A DNA stretch of 27,502 bases from Guillardia theta CCMP2712. Lineage: Eukaryota > Cryptophyceae > Pyrenomonadales > Geminigeraceae. The notes beneath the pieces were generated by a model that saw only the letters and a program-made list of their open reading frames with translations, searched no databases and was not told the DNA's origin. Both the position numbers and the translations under genes were made by a program. Each line of letters opens with the position of its first letter. The stretch's first letter is position 1. Positions 20,447 to 27,502 of the stretch are shown one piece after another. The stretch is from assembly GCF_000315625.1 (NCBI RefSeq), contig NW_005434462.1:23130-50631 (forward strand). The letters are read 5' to 3'.

Positions 20447-21267
20447 TCACAGCTCACGCTGCTCTCGTGAGAAATCTGATTTCCCTCCTGTCTTTCGCTC
20501 CAGCCTCGTCTCCTTGATCACCTGTGGCACGGCGTTACCGGCTGACCTGTGCGAGCATCTCCTACCATGTCGTGCGAGAGGGCCTTGCACATGTCATAGA
20601 CGGTCAGAGCCGCGACACTGCAGGAGGTCAGGAGATGCTGGTAGCGCTCAGCTCAGCTCTACCTCACGCCCGTCAGCGCCTCCATCTCCACCCCCGTCTT
20701 GCCACTAGTCCGAACGGTACACCACAGCTTGAGCTCGTTCTTCCCCACGCGCTCAGCCTCCAGACTGCATCCCTCGATCATGAGCGGGTGACACAGAGGA
20801 ATCAGCTCGTGCGTCTTCTTCGCCGCCATCGTTCCGGCTATGATAGCCGTGGCGATCACCGGCCCCTTTCTACCCTGCATCTCCCCTGTGCTCTGGTCCA
20901 GCAGGCTCATTACTTCGTCAGGGGCCCACAAGAGAGCTGACGCTGTCGCTACTCGCTGGCTCACCTGCTTGCTTCCAACCTCTACCATCTGCGGCCTTCC
21001 CTTCTCGTCCACATGCGTCAGCCCTCTCGTCCCATCTCGTGTCTCCCCATCGTGAGCGCCTGCGCAGAACCTCCTGCTCCAAGACTGCTGCAACCAACCC
21101 CATCCTGCTCGCACTGATGGAACCTGTACACCAACTCCTCGTCTTGCTAGTCCTAATCTTCTGACTTGTCTTCCACCTCCTCTTCCTCCTCTTCCTCCTC
21201 CTCGTGCTGCTGCCTCCGCTGCCTCCACTGCCGCCGATCTTGCACTCGTCCACGCACTGCCAAGCAT
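20447..21267 (-). CDS. moaC: Cyclic pyranopterin monophosphate synthase (MoaC/CNX3/MOCS1B type), 243 aa, 3 exons
   Basis: Exons 21267-20663, 20617-20566 and 20521-20447 splice in frame through introns of 45 and 44 nt. The enzyme makes cyclic pyranopterin monophosphate, an early step of molybdenum-cofactor synthesis, working with the MoaA radical-SAM enzyme (family knowledge). The catalytic domain (about residues 80-243) has GLTHVDEKGRPQMVEVGSK, KKTHELIPLCHPL (active-site His160), TGVEMEALTGVSVAALTVYD across intron 1 (Glu194 and Glu196, the Asp in YDMCKA) and the C-terminus IKETRLERKTGGKS. Key residues known from bacterial MoaC are all present. The N-terminal 75 residues are Arg/Gly/Ala-rich without acidic clusters (SARSAAVEAAEAAARGG..., QQSWSRRFCAG), a likely mitochondrial presequence, as for plant CNX3. 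The gene is tail to tail with the HADHA-like gene (54 bp apart). The start at 21267 is the first in-frame ATG after an acceptor-like TTTTAG; an upstream exon is possible. Confidence 0.92.
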
Positions 21268-21690
21268 TTCGCTTGCTGCTGCCCCCGAACTAAAATTACC
21301 CCACCCCACCCCCTTCCCTTCTACCCCCTACTTTTCTCAGTACCCCATGACATGATATATATTCAGACCCTACCCCCCCATTTTAAAAATGTTCAGGTGC
21401 TGGACCCCACCCCTCCAATTGCACCGCAGAGGCCACCATGGCGGATACAGGCGAGAACAGCTGCTGCTGCTGCTGCGAGCTCGTCCTCCTCCTGCTCCCC
21501 CTCTTGTCGACTTGTGATATGAAGATCCTCCATGTTCTTCCTCCTCTCCTCCTCGTTCTTCTTGCTCGTTGCTGACCCTACCCCCGTCATCTCACCTCGC
21601 TACTGTAATTCCCAACCCCACTCCTCCTTGCATCCTCCTCCTCCTCCTCCTCCTCCTCCATGTTGCAGTCTGTCTCACTTGAGCAAAGAG
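21268..21690. promoter_or_regulatory. Divergent upstream region with TACCCC-rich tract
   Basis: 423 bp between the MoaC start (minus) and the ankyrin-gene start (plus). 21293-21425 is a C-rich tract (CCCCACCCCACCCCC, TACCCCC, CAGTACCCCATG) similar in style to 15770-15960 and 25060-25700. The remainder is CT-rich (CCTCCTCCTCCTCC at 21638-21658) with a CTGCTGCTGCTG run at 21461-21474. Confidence 0.4.
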
Positions 21691-22375
21691 ATGTCTCATG
21701 CTCGCTCCAGCAGGTCGCTTGCTCTGTTTTCTACTGCTCGCCTTCCTCGCAGTCGCTTCACCTTCCAGCGTCATGCGCATCAGGTGCTGGCATCCCTCCC
21801 CATGGCTGTGAACTCACAAGAAGCAGAGGAGGAGGCGTCACGGACGTTCTTCCTACCAACAAGGAGAAGCTCCTTCTGACGGAGGCTGATGTGAAGCGCT
21901 TGCCTTGGTACCGCAATGACGCACCCGGAAGAGGGGACAAGGAGAGGAAAGGGTGGGGGGAGAGGAAGATAGTGAGGGAGAGGAGGAGGTGGAGGAGGAG
22001 GTAGAAGAGGAAGTTGTAGAAGTAGAAGAAGTAGAAGCAGAAGAAGAGGAAGACGGCGGAGCAGTGGAGGGATATGGGGGAGGAAGGAGGAAAGGGATAT
22101 GGGGGAGGAAGGAGGAAAGGGATATGGGGGAGGAAGGAGGAAAGGGATATGGGGGAGGAAGGAGGAAGGTTGGATGCTTGGTGAGTGTCGAGCAGGTACT
22201 TTGTGCTAGAGATGTCGCCATTGCGGCTGGGGGACACCAAGTATGGGATGCCCTACAGCGGGGGCAAGGTGAACGTGAGAAACACGTTGTGGGAGAAAGA
22301 TCCCAAGGCCGCCATGGGCCTCTCGCTCATCGAGGTTGCCAAGGTGACTGATCCTCCTCCTCTCCTTTCTCCCAT

Positions 22376-22410
<35 letters not shown>

Positions 22411-22940
22411 CTGCAGATGCCGGTGGCCTCAAAGATTCGCAGGATGGAGCAGATCCTTCCTATGCAGAGAAGCTGCTGCGCATAGGAGCTGACCCCAACT
22501 ACCCGGTGAGGAGAACAAGGGGATGGGAGGAGAGCAAGGGGATGGCAGTGAAGGAGGGAAGGAGGGGAGGAGAAGGGTGGTGGTGGTGGTGGTGGAGGAG
22601 GGGAAGGGCAGCGGGGGAAGGAGGAGGAGGAGGAAGCTGAGTTCGTGGCAGTGCCCCTACAAGGAGAAGTACTCGGCTCTCCATCTGGCGGCCATCAAGG
22701 GTCAGACGGAACTTGCAAGGTGAGGGGTGGAGGACAGCTGGGGTTGTTGCTGAGGGAGGCGGAAGGCTGCTGGTAAAGAGCGGGGGAGACCCGCACAAGC
22801 GATGCAAGCTCGGGTCCGCCATGGACCTTGCAAGGTGAGAAGAAGCCCCAGCTGCAGTCGTGCTGAGCCCCAGCAGGAAATATGGAAACACGGAGACGCT
22901 TTCGGCAATGCAAGAGGAGCTCAAGCAGAGGAAGAAGTGA
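21691..22940 (+). CDS. Ankyrin-repeat protein with possible organelle presequence
   Basis: The C-terminal exons are solid: 22196-22343, 22443-22505, 22652-22719, 22766-22834, 22877-22940. They read LEMSPLRLGDTKYGMPYSGG ... DGADPSYAEKLLRIGADPNY ... EKYSALHLAAIKGQTELARL ... VKSGGDPHKRCKLGSAMDLA ... RKYGNTETLSAMQEEL. ALHLAAIKGQTELARLLVKSGGDP is a canonical ankyrin repeat flanked by two degenerate ones. The preceding exon contains VLPTNKEKLLLTEADVKRLP and ends at 21952. The first exon (21691 to about 21780) encodes MSHARSSRSLALFSTARLPR, Ser/Arg-rich as in mitochondrial or plastid presequences. Its joint to the next exon is not resolved, because the obvious donor (CATCAG/GTGCTG) does not keep frame. 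The protein is small (about 200 residues) and has no second domain; ankyrin repeats mediate protein contacts. Introns contain GGA-rich tandems and a (CTCGTC)n run. It is tail to tail with the SWEET gene. Confidence 0.7.
22069..22168. repeat. 25-bp tandem repeat in ankyrin-gene intron
   Basis: Four near-identical units starting GGGATATGGGGGAGGAAGGA (starts 22069, 22094, 22119, 22144) in the intron 21953-22195. Preceded by an imperfect GAAGTAGAA purine tract. Confidence 0.9.
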
Positions 22941-22988
22941 GAGGAGAAGAGAAGGAGGTTTTATACACGTGAGATCGCATGCTCGTGA

Positions 22989-24603
22989 CTAGTCGCTGCT
23001 CCCTATGCGTGTCGCGCCCCTCCGTCTCCTTGTGGACTTGAAACGTGCTGAGGAAAACTATGAGAAAGCGGAAGGAAGGAGAACGCGGCTGAGATGCAGG
23101 AGAGGGAGAGGGAGAGGGAGAGGGAGAGGGAGAGGGAGAGGGAGAGGGAGAGGGAGAGGGAGAGGGAGAGGGAGGGAGGGAGGGAGGGAGGGAGGTGAGG
23201 GAGGGAGGGAGGGAGGGAGGGAGGGAGGGTTCTCCATACCTTCATGTCCTGTAGCTCGACGTGCTTGCTCGCCGGCTTGGGCGGGAGACCGTAACAGAAG
23301 AAGAGAGAGAGTTGCGCCATAACTGCGAGCAGAGCGACGAAGTTGGGGGCCCAGACATAGAGGTCTCGCGCGACGAGAACTGCATCCTCATCATGGAGGG
23401 CAGTGGAGAAGACACCGCACAAGGTAGACGGGAGGAGGAATAAACGTAGTAGAGGGAACGTAGTAGAGGGAAGGAGGAGGAGAGACTGGAGAGAGGAGGG
23501 AGGAGGAGGAGGAGGAGGAGGAGGAGGAGGAGAGAGGTTGATGAGAATCTTCCACCTCCATAGAGGGTCCACACGGAGCAGGAGAGGAAGGAAGCTACAG
23601 TGAAGCCAACCTGCGGGAGGTGAGTGGGAGGTTTCATCTTCATCCCCTCGCACTCACCGACATGGCGGCGGTTGACTTGGTGGCGAAGACATCCCGGATG
23701 ACGACGAGCGGCGAGGAAGACATGAGGACCTGGAGAGGATCAGGCGGGAGGAGACAGTGGAGGGGAGGGGGAGGAGCAAGGAGTGAGTGAGTGAGTGAGT
23801 GAGATGGGAGGGAAGGAGGGAGGAGGAGGAGCAAGGCACCTGCACTAGAGATCCGATCTGACCTGCAGGAAATGTTACCTCCGGCAAGTTGAAGAGGAGG
23901 AAGAAGGGAAGGAAGCGGCGTGGAAGAGGAAGAGGAAGAGGAGAAGAGAGTATTAACCGATCATGTCAATGGCTTCCGGGCGAGGCAGGAGGAAGGCAGC
24001 AACAACAGCAGAGGTGGTTACAACGACGCCTCCAAGCACGTAGATCTCGGAGGAGGAGGAGGAGCGTTGGTAGCGAGAGAAGATGAGGAGGTAGACGACG
24101 CCGCAGATGGTGGAGAAGAAGTTTGGGACGCACATGGTCACGTCTTGAGTGAGGATGCCGTAGGCGAGCCACAGGGAGCCGTTGACGCTCATCATCGTGT
24201 AGGGGAGGGGAGAGAGCTTTCCTGTCGAACCCATCTCCCTGATCCTCCTCATGGCCTCCAGCGGGGAGAGCGCAACCAGCACCGACATGACGGGAGGGAG
24301 GATCCTGAGGAGGAGGAGGAAGAAACTCTTGAGCTGCAGGTACGCCTCGAGCACGTAGAGCTCCTCCACCTCCTCCACATCCTCCACAGTGCCGAACAAG
24401 TTGGTAATGCGCCAATGGGGACGCCAGCGGGAAACCGCGAGTACGAAGATGAAGAGGATGAAGGCAGCGGCAGCTGTCTTCATACCAAAGGACAGGATGC
24501 TCAGATCTCCTGCTTGCGCGGTCGAGCTCTCGATCTTCTCCTCCTCCTCCTTCTCCATCTTTCGATGCGGAGGTTCACTCAAGCTCGATGCCTCGGCCAC
24601 CAT
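22989..24603 (-). CDS. SWEET: SWEET/MtN3-family sugar transporter, about 327 aa, 6 exons
   Basis: Exons 24603-23958, 23862-23840 (23-nt microexon), 23729-23658, 23610-23556, 23379-23240 and probably 23036-22989 join in frame. SWEETs are bidirectional sugar uniporters with two triple-helix bundles joined by one helix. First bundle: LRILPPVMSVLVALSPLEAM, then GSTGKLSPLPYTMMSVNGSL, then CVPNFFSTICGVVYLLIFS. Linker helix: YVLGGVVVTTSAVVAAFLL. Second bundle: SSPLVVIRDVFATKSTAAMS, VGFTVASFLSCSVWTLYG, DLYVWAPNFVALLAVMAQLS. Both repeats keep the Ser-Pro-Leu and Pro-Asn signatures. Unusual: an extra hydrophobic segment (residues 43-58, AAAAFILFIFVLAV) and an acidic linker (VEDVEEV) precede the first bundle, giving a possible eighth helix or a targeting signal. 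The last exon (Arg-rich, 15 aa) is the least certain. Sugar specificity cannot be inferred. It ends 48 bp from the ankyrin gene. Confidence 0.88.
23099..23229. repeat. (GGGAGA)n then (GGGA)n repeat in last SWEET intron
   Basis: About 12 units of GGGAGA followed by GGGA repeats, all within intron 23037-23239; on the sense strand a long CTCTCC/TCCC polypyrimidine tract. The G-rich strand could fold into quadruplexes. Confidence 0.9.
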
Positions 24604-24950
24604 AGCGGGACGGAGAGGGGGGTGGGGGGTGGGGGGTCAGTGCTGGAGGCTGGTGCTACATGCTGAGCCGCACAACTATGCCGGCATCCGCCTCCTGCTG
24701 CTGTTGACAAGAGAAGGGCCCATGACCTGCGGCGAGAGGTAAGTGAGCACAAGAGCTCGATGCTCGTGATCCCCAATAGCTCACAGAGCTGTTGATCACT
24801 CTTCTCTTCATCCTCCTCTTCCTCATCTTATGCCCCTCCTGTCTGATCTCATGCATCGTTGATTAGTTGTACACCTCCCTCCTCTCTTCTCGCCTTCCTC
24901 CTTGCTCCTCCTTTCTGTTTGCTTCCTTTCATTACCCGCTCCTGCACCTC

Positions 24951-24995
<45 letters not shown>

Positions 24996-25027
24996 CCCCT
25001 GTTCTATCTTTCGTCTCTTCACAGCAT
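24604..25027. other. Region upstream of SWEET: G-quadruplex motif, possible plus-strand exon, (CTG)n
   Basis: 24617-24636 is three runs of six G separated by single T, directly abutting the SWEET start (C-rich on its mRNA). On the plus strand, 24640-24738 is open (LVLHAEPHNYAGIRLLLLLT) and ends in a strong donor GAGAG/GTAAGTGAG at 24739, suggesting an exon of a divergent gene that I could not extend. 24952-24993 is an uninterrupted CTG repeat of 14 units inside a pyrimidine-rich, intron-like stretch ending CTCTTCACAG. Confidence 0.35.
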
Positions 25028-25057
25028 GTCTCCATTGGGAACTTCGACATTGCAGGT

Positions 25058-25710
25058 AGGGGTATGTACCCTACCTCATAAAGGCCTGCATTTATGTGGT
25101 AAAAGGAGGGTAGTCCGACTTATTTCTCGATCTCCTGGTGGGGTCCGGCAATCTCGACAGTTAGACCCGGCAGTCACTCACCGGTCACTTGCCCGGGCCC
25201 GGGCAATCCGTGAGAGGGGTGGAGATGAGGCAGCAAATAAAGTTATAGTAGATACATTTGCTGCCCCATATTTCTGCTACTTGCTAAAGCGAGGCAGGCT
25301 TTTTTCATATGTGAATCACCCCACATGGTGTACCCACCCAAAGCAGAGGGGTACCCCACAGAAGACTATCAGAAGATCGGGCGCACTTAGAGTACCCCCT
25401 TTTTGGTCAGTGATTTACCCCACCCCATAATGATAGTCCTCTAAAAAACACCCCACCCTCATAATTACCAATTGTTTTGACCCCCACCCACCTTTAATCT
25501 TTCGATCTCAAGGAAAATTGCCCCTATATCAGAGGTTCAATCACACCCCCACCCTACTATTGTCCATGTGCAATTCTTGCTACCCCCTCAAAATTTTGTT
25601 GCATCACCCTACCCTGACAATTGTATCGTTCAAGTACCCCACCCCGAGCAGAATTTTTTCCACCCCATGCCAATGACCACCCCCACCCATCATATTCCTC
25701 GTTTTTGCAG
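25058..25710 (+). other. Putative 653-nt intron made of TACCCC-rich sequence
   Basis: Bounded by TTGCAG/GTAGGG and CTCGTTTTTGCAG/GCACCC. It begins with the hairpin GGTAGGG-GTATGTA-CCCTACC. The rest holds many TACCCC, ACCCCAC and CACCCC units separated by AT-rich pieces. Much longer than the other introns in the window. Confidence 0.45.
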
Positions 25711-26139
25711 GCACCCGGTCATCTTGTTCTTCGAACACCATGGTCGCGTAGCTTTTGACTATGTCCTGCTCTGTTCGCTCCTGCCCTCCCTCCTCGTCTC
25801 CCTCTCCTCTTCCCTCCTCCCTCCCTCCTCATCACTCTCCTTCTCGCCCCGATCCTTTCTCAGCGTCTTTCCTATTCTTTGCCTCCCTCCTTTCCTTCTC
25901 ACCTGCCTCCCGCTTCTCCCTCTCGCATCGAGCCTCTCGCCCGGTCTCCTTCAGCTCCGCCTGAACCTTTTGTGCCGAAGAGCGCTGAGCATGTCCGGCA
26001 GCTGGAGGTCAGGGATGGAGATGTAGAGTCTCTGCTGAAGGGCATCTCTCAGCCAAGGACGATAAAGAATGAAAATCCTTCTCCTCCTCTTACTCTCATG
26101 CTTTCCGGCGCTATCAGACCATCTTCTAGTGCGGGATGA
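25711..26139 (+). CDS. Possible 3' exons of an unresolved plus-strand gene
   Basis: Exon 25711-25742 (HPVILFFEHH) and exon 25955-26139 join in frame across a 212-nt polypyrimidine intron (donor ATG/GTCGCG, acceptor CTCCTTCAG). They read HH-APPEPFVPKSAEHVRQLE and VRDGDVESLLKGISQPRTIK to a TGA at 26137. Composition is protein-like, but no family is recognised and the upstream exons could not be chained. The last exon overlaps the start of the next gene (26069) in another frame, so either it ends earlier (possible donor LE/GTCAGG at about 26008) or the two models are alternatives. Confidence 0.3.
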
Positions 26140-27502
26140 GGCCTCGTCAGCTGTTCCTCCAAATCTTCATGCGTTGTTTGCTCAGCCTTCTCTCCGCAAC
26201 ATCGCAAGCAGCAAAAGCGCCCAATGGTCTCAGCTCAAGCCTCGTCAGCTTGCAGCTGCAGACAAGGAGATCGCATGTCCCATGAGAGTGCGGGGAGGGA
26301 TGTCGTTAAGGCGCGGGCAGGTGCTTGTGTGTCTTGCTGTCTGTGTGCTCGTGACGGTTCTGCTGCTCAAGGTCATCAACTTCATGACGGGGGAGCCGGT
26401 GGAGGAGGTTGAGTTCGAGGACATTGGTGCTGTCCATTGCTCCCTTGCACCTTCCGTAACGTCTTGTCGTAGATTCAGAGGAGGACATGCGCGGAGCAGT
26501 GCCTGTGGACTGGCTGCCAAGAGGAAGCTTCTTGCTGCCGGAAGAGAGGAGGATGCTCAACGAGTAAGCTCCGACCGCTGATGCTCTTGTGTGATGGGCT
26601 GCTGCAGCTACGACGCCGAGGACGAGGCGACTTCGCCTCCTCCGGTGCCCGCGGAGGATCAAAACTCGACGAGCGGAAGCCTGACGATGAAGATGCTGCG
26701 CAAGGTTGTTGAGTGGGGTCGAAACTTTCAGTCCTCCTCCACCTCACCGGCGGAGGCCCGTCAGCTGCTTCCCCGCCTCCTCCAGGGCCTCAGGCTGTCA
26801 AGCCTCGGATGCTTTGGTGGGGCTGCTGAGAAGCAGACGAGCAGACGAGCAGAGGATGGAGCAGACGGGAGGACGAAGCTTGGCGAGCAGGAGTCCGAGG
26901 AGGAGGAGCCGAGGAAAGAGATCTGGGACGGGGACAACATCGCTGTGCTCAACGACCCTCTCGACCTGCGGGGGGTTCGACGAGACTTGCTGAGCAAGAA
27001 AGAGATTCTCAACGTGACTGAGCGAGTCGAGGAGGTGCGAGCAACCTGAGTCGACATGGCTGACTGACGGCAGATGATCGCCGACTACTACGGCGAGTAC
27101 TTCCCCGAGTTCGAAGCCTTTCTTGGTCAATGCCACAGGTCTCCGAACCTTGACAGCCTGTTAACGGTCTTGACCTGCTCTGCCTCTCCTCGGACAGGAT
27201 GAGGAAAGTTCTGATGGCGGTGGGGGATGAGGAGCCGACTGAAGTCTCTCGGAATATCTTAGAGTCACTGGTGATACATGATTGCTGTTGCTCCTCCTCC
27301 TCCTCCTCCTCCTCGCCCCCCCACCAGATCTCTCACTGACGAGTTTGATCAGCACAAGGCGATTACTGCAGCTGAACAGAATCTGAAGCTCATGCTCATG
27401 CCCTTCGGTATCGATCACAGGCAAGTGAAGGGGCAGGAGGAGGAGGAGGAGGAGGAGGAGGAGGAGGAGGAGGAGGAGGAGGAGGGAGGAGGAGGAGGAG
27501 GA
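26069..27502 (+). CDS. Membrane protein of unknown function, incomplete at right edge
   Basis: Exons 26069-26426, 26473-26563, 26608-27034, 27074-27138, 27198-27263 and 27328-27420 join in frame; the last ends at a GC donor (CACAG/GCAAGT) and the gene continues beyond the window. At least 366 aa. Residues 1-18 (MKILLLLLLSCFPALSDH) form a signal peptide. Residues 84-104 (QVLVCLAVCVLVTVLLLKVI) form a transmembrane helix preceded by a basic MRVRGGMSLRRG, so the N-terminal 65 residues should be luminal/exterior, or represent a plastid-type leader. The downstream part is acidic and helical: VPVDWLPRGSFLLPEERRML, KMLRKVVEWGRNF, DYYGEYFPEFEAFL, LTDEFDQHKAITAAEQNLKL. No domain recognised. The start is the first ATG before the signal peptide and is not in the same frame as the exon ending at 26139. 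Confidence 0.6.
27435..27502. repeat. (GGA)n microsatellite at window end
   Basis: Uninterrupted GGA/GAG repeat from about 27435 to the window edge, 15 nt after the GC donor, hence in the next intron of the incomplete gene. Confidence 0.9.

Noticed and set aside
23920-24666. 248-aa plus-strand frame
   Set aside because: Antisense of SWEET exon 1, whose transporter motifs fix the minus strand as coding.

Overview
This window looks like nuclear DNA of a photosynthetic alga with a secondary red plastid, most like a cryptophyte such as Guillardia. That assignment is an inference from four things: genes cut into many tiny exons by introns of mostly 42-60 nt; a bipartite plastid leader with a signal peptide followed by Phe; several mitochondrial-type presequences; and abundant purine/pyrimidine microsatellites inside introns. 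There are no bacterial operons, Shine-Dalgarno sites, CRISPR arrays, tRNAs or rRNAs that I can see. Gene models below are hand-spliced: I required GT-AG (or rarely GC-AG) borders and an unbroken reading frame.

Layout. Positions 1-2652 are a nest of rearranged repeats. They include a minus-strand retroelement-like pseudogene, direct and inverted copies of its Ser/Ala/Pro-rich segment, and a small family of elements with 39-bp terminal inverted repeats that carry splice-site-like sequences. Positions 2653-4362 hold at most one weak gene. Then follow: a secreted/ER-entering unknown protein (4363-5233, minus); a plastid-targeted coiled-coil protein (5487-6680, plus, 7 exons); a coiled-coil protein with a 30-bp coding repeat (7567-8841, plus); a large cyclic-nucleotide-binding-like plus PH-domain protein (8838-12510, minus); a PP2C phosphatase (13077-14170, plus); a poly-Asp protein (14516-15064, minus); the mitochondrial fatty-acid beta-oxidation trifunctional enzyme alpha subunit (16268-20392, plus, about 36 exons); the molybdenum-cofactor enzyme MoaC/CNX3 (20447-21267, minus, 3 exons); an ankyrin protein (21691-22940, plus); a SWEET sugar transporter (22989-24603, minus, 6 exons); poorly resolved exons (24640-26139); and a membrane protein that runs off the right edge (26069-27502, plus).

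From 4363 on, orientation almost strictly alternates, so genes meet tail to tail (gaps of 48-54 bp, and one pair whose stop codons overlap) or head to head across 250-1200 bp that must hold both promoters. The genes do not form one pathway. The trifunctional enzyme and MoaC both look mitochondrial, but their adjacency is probably incidental.

The most unusual material is the inverted-repeat element family at the left end, which could be an introner-like mobile element. Next are the four GC-AG introns, the C-rich TACCCC tracts in introns and promoters, and the overlapping convergent stop codons. I did not find a defence system or any other clearly new multi-gene system.
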